A stretch of DNA of 64,000 bases, taken from Boswellia sacra (taxonomy: Eukaryota > Streptophyta > Magnoliopsida > Sapindales > Burseraceae). The DNA lies in contig SNVD02014740.1 of assembly GCA_013180625.2 (NCBI GenBank), positions 26,568-90,567 on the forward strand. Direction: 5' to 3'. The position numbers and the translations under genes were made by a program. This document shows, in pieces, positions 34,804 through 46,514 of the stretch. The notes under the pieces were generated by a model. That model worked only from the letters and a program-made list of their open reading frames with translations, ran no database searches and was not told the DNA's origin. The stretch's first letter is position 1. Every line of letters begins with the position of its first letter.

Positions 34804-35212
34804 GTAATGATTTTGGGATCTTATTAACGTGAAGAGACTTATTGGAAATGTTTTCAGTCTTTAAATTATCTGTTGACACTTTAGGCACAATCTGAATTAG
34901 TTTTCATCTGCCCTCAATACTGTTAGAACTTTTCTGGATGAGAGTCTTATGAAAAAGATAAATTTTTACTTCTGAAGACAGCGTACAGTCAGAAATAAAC
35001 GTTGCTTGACACCACCACCAGGTATTACATGTCTGGAGGATCTTGGAACAATCTTGAGAATTTCAAGTAATATCTGCAAAGGATCTTTGCTGCTTATTCT
35101 GATAGTTACGAATAACATCAATAGGTGTACTGTTGATTTTAAGACAAAAGTTATGTAGTAAAGTAGCTAGACCTTTTTATTTCAATTTATGTACAAGAAA
35201 TAAGGCAAGCTG

Positions 35213-38200
35213 TTAGCCGTCTATTAGAACAGAGGAAGAAATTCTAAGAGAGGAGGCAAATTTTGCTGTGGTGTCACTATTAAGGCATCTCTTGAGGCGA
35301 TCCAAGTCATCAGCAGCATCCAGCATTGTAGGTCTAGTAGAGGGGGACTCCTGTGTGCAAAGAAAAGCCAATTTAATCAATTCTCTTATTACAATTTCCC
35401 ACATTCTTTTAACTTCTGGGGACTGGTCTCTTGCGGCTCTCATCAGTGAAGAGTCAACGAAATTTTCAACCCCTTCATGGTATTGAGTCTTAACCCATTT
35501 GTGCAGGTTCATCCCGTCGATAAACATGTCATTTGTTGGCCTTATGGTAGTCATCATCTCAAGGACTAGAATCCCAAAACTGTAAACATCTCCTTTTGTC
35601 GATTTTTTAGATCCAAATGCATATTCTGAGTAGATAAAAGCACAGAGAGTTACTTATTTTATTTTATTTTTACTTCCAGAGGAAAATAGGAAAATAGGGA
35701 GGTACAATGACACTAAAGTACAGTTAACATCTGTACACTAGCTTCTATTAGCTCTAAAAATATTAAGGAGAGATTGTACCTGGAGCTATGTATCCAATAG
35801 AACCACATAACATATTAGCAGTAGAGTTTCCAATGGTCTCTACATCCTGAGCATTTGTCACTCCCTCTGTCATAATCCTTGCAATACCAAAATCAGAAAT
35901 GAGAGCTGACATGTCATCATTGAGAAGAATATTGCTCGGCTTTAGATCACAATGCATGACCTCAACTGGAGAGTAGTGATGCAGATAGGCCATGCCTTCA
36001 GCTATATCACTGCAAATATTCATCCTCTCGATGAGAGTCAAATCTGAGGAGGCCGAACTTAAACCTTCCCTTGATTGTGGATAAAGATGGCTCTCCAAGC
36101 TCCCGTTTTCCATGTAAGGAAAAACAATTGCTTTAAAATCGGGCTGACAGCATATAGTTATAACCCTTATCAGGTTTCTGTGGCGAACCCTCTTTAAAAC
36201 CTGACACTCTCTGTAAAAACTCTGTGGTGAATTTCTAGATTGCAAGTGGAGCACCTTGACTGCGATGGCTCTTCCATCTGGAAGTGTTTCCTTGTAAATA
36301 TTTCCATAGCTACCTTTCCCAATCAGTGTCTGCTCATCAAAACCTCCAGTGGCCTCTGACAGTTCTCTGTATGTAATTCTTGGGAATTGGTGCAACCATT
36401 GTGGTGTTATTTGCCTTATCAGCACTTCAGAGTTTGCGGAAGAAATGATTACTTTAAAGTGGCCAAACTTAAGCATAAAACATATCATCAATGAAATTGC
36501 TGATATGCAGGTAACTAATATGAATATGATGAGGAGCACTGGTGAGCGAAACCAATGATGCTTTTTAGAGCAAATGGGCATTCGAGGAACAACTCCGTGA
36601 AGATCCGGATTGCCTAAGAACGTCATATTTTTTACTGAGCCAAAGATGCCTCCAGAGGGAATCATACCTTGAAACTGGTTAAATGAAAGATTGATGGAAG
36701 TAAGGGTGTGAATTTTGTTGAGGCTTGTAGGTATCATACCAGATAATTTGTTGCGTGAGACATCAATGGATTCAAGGTTCTTTAGATCACCTAGAGAATC
36801 TGGAAGATGCCCCTCAAGAGAATTGCGTGACAGATTTATCATTCTCAATGCTATGCAGCTAGATATCTGTGGGAAGATATTGCCAGTGAAATTGTTTGAT
36901 GAGAGATCTATCTCTAGAACATTTTCCAGCTTGCTAAGCTCAATTGGCAGCGGCCCCTCAAGTTGATTGTGAGAGAGGTTTAGAAATATTCTGATCTCGT
37001 GTAAACCGCATATTTCAGGGGGAATGCTCCCTGTCAACCTGTTGTAGGACAAGTCTAGTTTGCTGAGATCTGTGCACTGTCCTAACGTTTGAGGTATTGA
37101 TCCTGAAAGAAGGTTGTTGTTGAGAAACATATAACTTATTCGCACCAAATTCCCTAGACTTGCAGGGATTTGGCCTGAGAACTTGTTGTATGATAGATCA
37201 AGCAGAGCCAGGTGAGGGAGTCGACTTAAGACTGCTGGAATTTCACCAGAGAATAAGTAGTGTGATAAGAAAAGCTCCTCCAATCTTGACAACCCAATAA
37301 TCTCTTCTGAAATTGTTCCATTCAAACGATTCAACGTCAAATTCAGTGACATAAGATAGGAAAGCTTGTATATATATGGAGGAACTGATCCGCTAATTTG
37401 GTTTTCTTGCATTGACAATTTTGTCAAATTAAGTGGGCTGATGAATTTAGGCAATGTTCCTTCGAGGCCCATGCCAGCCAACTCAAGTTCACGTAAACAA
37501 GTGCAATTTTCCAGGGCAGTGAAGAAGGGGTCAAGATTGTTGTTGCCGTCATAGCTTACCATATTATTATATGATAGCTGGAGATATGTGATGTCATGCA
37601 GCTTCCCTATAATGTCCGAGGGCAACTCGCCTGAAAGATTATTAGACTCCACTTCCAAATTATACATAGAAGTATTAACTAAAGATGCAGGAAGCAGTCC
37701 TGTAAACTGATTGTTGTATAAATTGAGGTTCCATAGTCCTTCACTATTTCCTATTTCTTGTGGGATTTTTCTCATGAAATAGTTGTAGGAGAGGTCTATG
37801 TTTTTAAGTGAAGTGCAGTTGTAGAATATGGAAGGTGGAAGTGTTCCGTTTAAATTGTTATAAAAAAGAGTTAGTAAACTGAGTCTTGAAAGAAGGGCAA
37901 AGGATTCTGGTATTGGACCATGTAAATTGTTCCCCTCTAGCTGGAGATGGCAGAGTTTTCTGAGGTGGGAAAATTCGGATGGAATAACTCCAGAGAAGTT
38001 ATTGTCAACGAGCACTAGGACTCTAAGGTGAGTGAGGTTTGAGATGAAGGGTGACAGGAACCCTGCTAGTCCTTTGTTAGGTAGATTAAGTTCAGCTACA
38101 CGGCGAGGCTGGTCACATCTGACACCTTGGAAGTCGCAGACGTCAAAAGCCTCATTCCAGTTAGCTAGTGTAGCATTTGGATCAACTTTTATGGTGCTTT

Positions 38201-38333
38201 TGAAAGCCAGAAGTGCAGCCTTGTCTGTAAGCGAAGAATGGGGACTATGTTTGTGACGTTCCAGCGTTGCATGACCTGAACTTAAAACCAAATATTGGAG
38301 AAGTGTAAAAAGAGATGCCTTTATGAAGACCAT
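35213..38333 (-). CDS. LRR receptor-like serine/threonine kinase (At2g24130-like)
   Basis: This plasma-membrane receptor kinase has two exons, 38333-35780 and 35625-35213, joined at phase 1 (AP|EYAFGSKKSTKGDVYSFG), giving about 988 residues. ATG 38333 is chosen because a good signal peptide follows (VFIKASLFTLLQYLVLSSG); an upstream in-frame ATG at 38492 would precede it. Domains: LRRNT (KAALLAFKS..WNEAFDVCDFQGVRC), about 20 leucine-rich repeats, a membrane helix near residue 600 (VLLIIFILVTCISAISLMIC) and a kinase with GKGSYGNIY, AVKV, HCDLKPSN, DFG and GSIGYIAPE. The catalytic loop has HCD, not HRD, so it is a non-RD kinase, a class linked to immune receptors. The ligand is unknown. A decayed copy lies about 1.4 kb upstream. 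Confidence 0.9.
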
Positions 38334-39730
38334 GTTGGTCAAAATTGAAGAACCTATGGTAATTCTTATATGAGATGCTTCTATGTTATTGCTGCTGGTG
38401 TAAGAGTTGAGATCTCTTACAAGAGAAAGAGATAAAGGGTAAGAGATAAAGGGTATGATGTGTTTTCTGGTGCGTAAGAGTGAGAGGGTCATTGAGGGTA
38501 GAAATAGATCTTTTGGGAAGATGAATTCAGTGCAGGCTATGATTTGTGAAGAGAATAAATTACCTTGATGAGTAGATTTTCACTCAACGCAAATAATACC
38601 CTTGTAGAATATGATTAAACTAACTTTGTGAAAGATAGTGGTACACGCGCAACTTGAATCCTTAGATCATACAACATGCTTCACACACGCACATTGATAA
38701 TATTTTAATATTTGTGCAATGCGTTAAATTGTGCCAGTCTGTGTTTTGAGTACTCTTAGGATTCTGCTACCATTCCTAATCTTCTTAGCTGGTCTTACTG
38801 CAATTTGCAAATTTTGTCAAAGATTAACCGTTAGCCAAAGGGTAGTTAAGTTTGAATGGCAACAGTAAGCAATACAACATATGGCTAGGGAATCTCCATG
38901 AAGGGTTGAACCAGCGGCAAAGTTGAGGTTGAGTAGCAGGCTTTATGTGAGTGATAGTTTGTGATAGTTAACCTGTGTTGTTTATATTTGAAAATTTGAT
39001 ATACATTAGATAAATGCAAATAATTTTGAACATATTTTAGCTATTTAGAGGGGAGCTAAGATTATATTTAATATTCAACATTAATGTTGATTATTTTCTT
39101 AGGTTTAATGGCTGTGAATGTATTTACATGGTAGTACCATATCAATGTGTGAAAGAGGTTTTTATCGAAAATTTTTCCGTGTAATATTTCCTTTAGTTCA
39201 CAAAGAAAATTCTACAGAAGAAAAAAAATCATCGAAAAAAATATATATTTTCTATTTGTATTCTACTGTTCAGTAACTTTCTGATCCAGTTAATTGCAAA
39301 ATCTACTTCTACCCTCTAAATCATTCCTCAAATTTAAAATAAGCATTAATAAGGATGTTGCCTGACGATCCGGAAGTGGTTATGTATTATATAATATAAT
39401 ATTGTCTGAGACGGATTACAAAATCTATAAATGTGCTAAATTGCCTACTTCAAGTCTTTGATAATTGATATACATGTGAATCACCATTTACCGTGTTCAA
39501 ATTTGATACACGTTAAATATTATGATTATGTTATAATAAAATAACGATTTACAATACTAATGTTGATGATGGTGGTGGCGGCCGCATGTGGAAAAATGTA
39601 GGACCAAACATAAGAAATCTATGTTGTGTAAAATCTATGTTGTGCACCAAACATAAAATTATACGCACCAAACATGCCCTTACTGCACTATCATGCACTC
39701 TTCATGTCAGGAAACTACTGTGTTGAATCT
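38334..39730. other. Spacer between the LRR kinase and its decayed copy
   Basis: No gene is recognised. It contains the promoter region of the minus-strand LRR kinase and AT-rich DNA. Confidence 0.5.
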
Positions 39731-39734
39731 CTCC

Positions 39735-40950
39735 TCAAAGAGGGTTAATGCACTTTTCAACCCTTTCAAGATATCGAGCCTTAACCCATATGTGTAGGAC
39801 CTCTCACCAATAAAGGTGCCATTTGTTGGCTTTTTTCTAGTCATTGTCTCAAGAATTAGACTTTTGAAATTATGGACATTTCCTTTTGTGGGTATGTTAG
39901 AGCCAAATGCACATTATGAGTGTAGAGGAACACAAAGAGTGACTTAATTAATAATTATTTTATTCAAGAAGAGAAATAGAAAAACAAACATGCAATTATT
40001 CTATTCTAAACTTTACTCTAGGTCACACTAGCCTAATATAAATTTTAAAAATATTAAAGACAAAATTGTTGTCTACAGCTACATATCCAATAGAACCACA
40101 TAGTATATGAGCAGTAGGGTTTTTGATATTCTCTACATCTTGAGCATTTTTTCACTCCCACTGGCATAAGCCTTGCAATCCCAAAATTGGAAATGGGAAC
40201 TGTTATGTCAACATTCAAAAGAACATTGCTCGATCTTAGACCATCCCTTACATTTATGCCATTGCAAATACTTACCCTCTAGACGAGAGTCCATTATGAG
40301 GAGCTTAAACTCAAATCTTCTCTTGATTGTGGATATCGATGGCTCTCCTAGCTCCTCTTGGTCGTGTAAGGAAGAACAATTTCTTTAAAATCAGGTTGAC
40401 AACATATAGTTCTAATCTTTATCAAGTTTCATTGGCAAATCCTCTTTAAAACTTGATATTTTTTGTTAAAACTTTGTTCGATTTCTAGATTGCAAATGGC
40501 TGTAGTGACAGCTTCAGTTGTCCATCTAGGAAGAATTCCTTCGTAAATACTTTCGCAGCTACCTTTCCCAATCAGCGTCTACTCATCAAACCCTCTAGTG
40601 GCTTCTCACAATTCTCTGTATGCAATTGTTGGCAAATGGTGTTATTTGCCTTTTGAGCATGTATGTAAACTTTAAGCACACAGCATTTTTGTTGATGAAA
40701 ATGCTAATATGCATGTAACTAAGATGAATATGACTCCGAACACAAGTGAGGCAAACAGGTGTCACTTCTGAGAGCAAATGGGCATGCCAGGAAAACTCCA
40801 CAAAGACCCTGGTAGACTAGGGATGACAATATTTGTTTTCAAATCAAAGATGCTTCCAGAGGGAATGGAACCTGCATACACATTAAGGCTTTGAATTTTG
40901 TTTAGGCTCATTAGGATTATACCAGAAAAGTTTTTTCTTTAGATTCAAGG
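39735..40950 (-). pseudogene. Truncated duplicate of the LRR receptor kinase
   Basis: 39735-39930 resembles the second exon of the neighbouring kinase. 40070-40950 resembles its kinase, membrane and last LRR part (35780-36780). Shared stretches include GCATTTGTCACT-like, AATCCCAAAATTGGAAATG versus AATACCAAAATCAGAAATG, and CTTTCCCAATCAGCGTCT. Many stops, frameshifts and deletions are present, and the LRR ectodomain is lost. This is a dead tandem copy. Confidence 0.8.
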
Positions 40951-42899
40951 TTCTTTGTAGCAAAATTCAGGAACCATAATCATTATAAGGTCAAGGCGTG
41001 TGAAAACACTACCCTTAAGGTTAGATTTCACTCCTCCAGGACAGTGTCTTAGTGCAAAATTAGGTTTCCAGTGGTCTAACCTCCAGGACACAATGACCTA
41101 ATTTTGTAAGGGTGCACTCCCAATACAAAACCCTAGATCTGATAACCAACTCTGTTAGTGGGATAAAAATCTCTCTTAGTAAAGAGAAAAATAGCCTATA
41201 TAAGGCAAGCTAAATAACGTGTAATAAAAAAGCCTTTAAAGAAAAAGGTATTTAGATAATTTATATATATAACCTTGTTATTTATAAAACAATAAAAAAA
41301 ATATAATATCACATATTATTTTTATTATAAAAATAACCAACAAAGTTATTTTATAATACACACGCACACGCACACACACACACACGTGTGTGTGTGTGTG
41401 TGAAATATAATAGCCATCAAATTGATATATATCAAATTAAAAATAATTTTTATGCCAATAAAATCCTCATATAATTGTGTATTTGAAATATTAAAATAAT
41501 ATGGAAGAATCCCCCCTATTTGAAAATACACAAAAATTGTTAGAAAAACTTTAGAATCCAATACATATGAGCTGGTGCCTTATAGCTATGAACCAGCCAT
41601 TGGATAACTAATCATGTCCTAGAGGAACTTGGTAGAACATAAAGTTTCTATAACTAATGTCCCTTTTATCCAAGTTAGAGGATTAACTACCCGCACTAAA
41701 TTCTTCGTAAATTAGTTTTTCTGCGATTTGGCACTTTAATGGTCCTGTGCCTTCCTGGAATTCATGAGTGCTCTAGAGATACCTATCTAAGCTCTCATAT
41801 GAACCAACCCAATTCCACACTCATAAGGTGAACCTCCATCAAGTGTGTGCTGTAGTTTCACACACTACCATATATTAATTGGGCTATGGAGTTCGTTAAG
41901 AGTGTATATATAGCTTAACATTTTCTCACTATAGTCAAGACTATCTTGCCATATGGAGAGACTTATGAAAAAACATAACTGAGTGAAAATTGATAGTGCT
42001 ATCAAGATAACAAGTGACTTGTTATTACTCTTATGAACCTACTTCATGGGATCTCTAGTACATAGGTAGGGTTACCATCACTTTTGTCTTATGTTCTAGG
42101 CATAGTCCTCTACCCCTCGACATTTCAGCCATTAGATCCTTTTTTTTTTTTTTTGAATTGGCCATACAAAACTCTAACCTCAAAAATGTAGGTTCACTAC
42201 CATATATTCTAGCAACTGCAATATAATGCTATATCTTATACTCATGTCTCCATTTCCCATTAAGAAAATCTATTTCCTAATCATAGCTTGCCAATAATTT
42301 GAGGAGAATGTAAGTTAATGGGAAGATATACTAAATCTTTATATATAAACCATTTAGCTCTAGAACATGCCTTTTAAGGCGGTTAACACAGTTTCCCTGG
42401 TAGATCATGCCACATATTATTACTTCATTAATTTCGAAGCAATACATCTCCGCCAATTAAAAATAAAGCTATAAAAAATAGTTATTTATTATCAAAGTAA
42501 CTTGTCAAAATTGGTGGAAGCTACTAACTTGAATCCGATGATCAATGGTGCCTTTCAAAATTTGTAATCTGTTTTTCTTTTTTTCCAAGACTTACAGAAT
42601 AATTATAAGTTTGATGTCAGAAATAATGCTATATGTCAAAAGGATATGGATATACTTAGATTGTGCTACATATTATTCTATAATTTCCTTAAAATCATGC
42701 ATGATCTATGAATCAAATAACTCAACCAAAATTTGACAAGAACTTATAAAAAGAAAATAATTTTCTTTCACATACCTTTCTAAACAAAAATTAATGAAAA
42801 GCAAATATTTGAATTCATGCTAGTTTTGGAGACATAAATGCAAAAATATATTTCCTTTTCTTTTCCTTTATAAATGCAAAAATTAATCATCATCTATAT

Positions 42900-43204
42900 A
42901 TGGCCTCTATATATGTCATCCTACCCACTCAAATCATTTATAACTTACTTCATGATTTCCATCCTATCTCGTGATGCACATAATAGGAATACATCATTAA
43001 CCATAGCTTAATCTAACAATTCCTCCCTAATGTCATAGCTAAGCACTAGAATTAGAAGAAGAAAATAAATTTTTTACCTTGATTCCCTTCTAACTTCCCC
43101 TAATTTTTCTCTTGAATTCTCGCAATTGATGAGAGCAAAGAAGAAGAAAGAGTGTGCTGGAGCTGTTGTGGAGACAAGGGATATTTCTAGAGACTCCTAT
43201 ATAG

Positions 43205-43274
<70 letters not shown>

Positions 43275-43425
43275 GGCTTAAACACAATATCACCTTGGCC
43301 CTTAATTTTCTTACTTCTCTCATTCTTGACCCCTAATTTCTATTAATTACTAATTCACACATACACACATTTATAATGTACATATATAAAATGCTTAGTA
43401 ACGTTACAAAACTTGGGATGTTACA
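42900..43425 (-). repeat. Possible partial LTR
   Basis: On the minus strand the sequence begins TGTAACATCCCAAGTTTTG at 43425, a start typical of several plant Ty3/gypsy LTRs. It is followed by transcribed-looking sequence. The other end and any internal region were not found, and the left limit is approximate. Confidence 0.35.
43203..43272. repeat. Compound (TA)n(GA)n microsatellite
   Basis: TA repeats are followed by about 20 GA units. The Ser-Leu run in the minus-strand frame comes from this tract. Confidence 0.9.
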
Positions 43426-43583
43426 GATATGCTCAAAAATGTCAAGAAATAAATATTATACATACCGAACTTTATTGATTAATTTATACTTAAAACAAAC
43501 ATATATATACATATACATGTAAACTATCATATTATACCACATATGTGTGATCTACTAAAAGAGAAACCAGTGCCTAATAACAA

Positions 43584-46514
43584 CTATTTGGGGAGTTGTT
43601 CATTTTTTTTCGACTTATGACAAAAGCACCATTTGAAAGGTGCTTTGACAAGCCAAATTATTCCATAGCAAATGAGTACAAATATTAGAAAAACGTAGCA
43701 AAAGTTTGTTAAACATCTATTATCGGCCCCTGATTGATACCATAATGCTGCAGCTTTGTGATTTCGTTTTTGCATGCTACGTTCAAAGCACCATTTAAAA
43801 GGCCTCTTAAGAAAAATCTTCACCATACGGAAACAAAATGCGAGAGGATTCACTTCAGTCTGACCAGAGAGTAGTGAAATAAAGGGCGCAAATATGTAAA
43901 AGATGAGAGGCAAAGTGCAGCCAATTGAACAAACCGTTATTGCAAGGGCCATATTATTAGAGAGCACTACGAACAATCCGGTCACAAAAGCCAGTGTCAT
44001 TGAAATGAGTCCGATCCATGTCAAGCCAATTGCTAATGGAAGTTTATCCAAGAAAGATTCACTTGTGCTACGCCAATATGACCAGAAAACTATAACTGCG
44101 GCTGTCATGGATGAAGTCATAGCCATGGTATCGGTGATAACAAATGCTTGGAAACTTGGCCTGTTAACCAGAACTGCCATGCCCTCCTCTGCACCATCAC
44201 TTTTAAAACCCCCTGGAATGGTGAAAGCTGCGGTGAATGTAAATGTGGCTATCAGTGTATTCATCACTGAGAGAGTTTGAGCCATTTCTTTGCCTTTCCC
44301 ACCGTCGTCTATATTTTTCATTCCAACAAAGCGCTTGTGTTCTAGGATGTCTTCTGGATCCAAAGCTTGGTCTGCATAAGCCGCCTTCAGTGCTTTTATG
44401 GTTAAGTGCTGCAATGCACAAGCACACTAGTAGCTTTACTAGAAAGTAATAAATTTTTATGCAAGTCCAAGAAATTTTTAGAAATATTTCATGGAGTATA
44501 ACAACGTCTAACAAGTTTTATAAAAGGTTAGCACTATCCTAACCTAACTGTTATTAATTGAGGTGTAACATGCGGTAGTTTATATGAATTTACTTATTTT
44601 TGACATGCCTAAATTTTTATCTAACATTTATTTTTGCCTATAAGCATATCACTCGAGGTCATTCCCACAGTCTCTCAACATTTGACTAGATTTGCAGTTA
44701 GAGGCAATTAACACCTCTCTCCTTCCAATAGTATATAATTTAATTATTAAACATAATGTACCTTTTGGATATCCCTTCCTTTAGGCTTGGACTTCTTAAC
44801 AATTTGTAAAGCATTTTTCTTGTTTTGGTTCATCGCCCTGATATTCACCTTGGCATTTCTCGAGAAAATATAGACAACATCACTTTGGAAGTTTCTAGCA
44901 GCCAGATGCAAAGGGGTGTTCCCATCCTTATCAGGCGAGTTGATCAAGTCCTCCATCTCAGGCAACTTATTTAGAATAAACAAAACTATATCTACATATC
45001 CGTGTTCAGCTGCAACATGGAGGATATTTTGATCTTTATTGTCCATCACCTCGATGGCATCTGGGTAATGTTTGAGTAGCGGTTTTAATACATTTATTTG
45101 GCCATTCTTGGCAGCCAAGTGAAGAGGCGTTTGCTTCTTGGTGTCAGGTTGAAACACCAGTGTTTTATCCTCATCTAACAAGCGCCGTGCAATTTTAGCA
45201 TGACCTGAGGCTGCTGCGTAATGAAGAGGATTCCTTCCATTTCCGTCTACCTTAGAGACAAGTTCTTTTCTCTTCTTCAGTATCATCTCCACGATCTCTG
45301 AATGTATATACAAGGAACAAAGAATTAATTAATTAGTTCCACTAGCTCACATTTAAAATTTTATCTCTCATGCCACTATATATATAATTTACAACATCGA
45401 ATCTAGGAAGATTATAATAAAATATCTAGAAAACAAAATTGAGTCGAGCATAGCTAGTCTTACCAAAATCTTGCCTTATAACTGCATTGTGTAGAGGCGT
45501 CAATTTGTTGGGTCCTTCGTTGTCAAGGCAAGACTCATTTTTGCTTATGATTAAACTTACAATAGAAGTTAACCTTGCCTCAATTGCAATAGAGAGTAGT
45601 GGCGGCTGCTTTTCATTAACATCAAGTTCGAGAAGGTCATTCTTATCTATCATTTCCATCAGATATTTGGCGATGTAATTATCACTATTCCTAACAACAT
45701 TATGCAGAGGTGTGTTACCTTCTTTATCTTTTGACTTAAGCAGCAACTTCTGCTTTTCTGTATTTTCCTCTTCCAATAAAGAAAGGGCTGAAAAACTGCC
45801 AGCCTTGGCGGCAATATGCAATGGAGTCTCACCCTTCTGGTTGCACCGATCGAGTAAGGAAGAATCAAGCTCTTTTATGTACTCTACCACCGCGGAGCTT
45901 CCGTATCTCGCAGCTACGTGGAGGACTGTGTTACCTAATCTGGGACTTGTTCCGTTGAACAACTCTGGCCGTTCACTTCTGAACTCTTTCACTTTTCTTA
46001 GATCCCGGCATCGGATTGCCTTAACCAATTCTTGATCCAAAAGCATGGTCATGGTTGACTCTCTGTGCCAATAAATTCTAATGGTGAGTCTAATGATTGA
46101 TTGAACTGTAATTGTTCATAACAACATGAAAATTGTTAAAAGTTACTTATGATCAACATAAATTTGTGAAATTTTTTTTTCCTTTGCCACCTTAGCTCTT
46201 GAGATTAACACACTCTAAATTAATTTTTTAAAGTTTTTCACAATTAATTCTAAGAAAAAGGCTTAAACCCGGTTTAAGTGAACAAACATTAAGATAAAAC
46301 ATTATCTCATTAAACAAAACACAAAGTTTAAATTAATAAAGTTTAGCCTTAGTAGTTCTGAGTAAACTTAGAGTGAATACGGCTGGGCAAATCTACGTGT
46401 TGCTCCACCTTCATTGGAAAAGCATAAATCAACGGAAATGTGAAGAAGAGACAGGCATTACCCTTTAGCAGAGTCCACTGAAATATCAGCAGGGGAATGT
46501 TCCGACTCATCCAT
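43584..46514 (-). CDS. Ankyrin-repeat/PGG-domain membrane protein (ACD6-like), second gene
   Basis: Four exons join in frame to about 670 residues: 46514-46462, 46062-45464, 45297-44762 and 44408-43584. The first exon (MDESEHSPADISVDSAKG) is only 53 bases and joins at phase 2. If it is unused, ATG 46052 gives about 649 residues. Ankyrin units include GNTVLHVAARYGSSAVVEYI, GETPLHIAAKAGSFSALSLL, GRNPLHYAAASGHAKIARRL and GNTPLHLAARNFQSDVVYIF. The last exon has AFTIPGG at the PGG motif and four membrane helices (AFVITDTMAMTSSMTAAVIV, LISMTLAFVTGLFVVL). It has the compact family layout, in contrast to the expanded gene at 1.3-14 kb. A role at membranes in defence signalling is inferred from ACD6. 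Confidence 0.88.

Larger units (their letters stand above)
40951..43583. other. Repeat-rich intergenic DNA
   Basis: There is no gene. 41358-41401 is a (CA)n(TG)n tract that forms an imperfect palindrome. 41000-42900 looks like old transposon-derived non-coding sequence that I cannot assign. An LTR-like end is described separately. Confidence 0.45.

Noticed and set aside
41000..42900. An unassigned retrotransposon interior
   Set aside because: The sequence looks transposon-derived, but no domain, primer site or paired repeat could be found, so it was not called as an element.
43090..43323. A small Ser/Leu-rich protein
   Set aside because: Its core is the (GA)n(TA)n microsatellite, and the rest matches no family.
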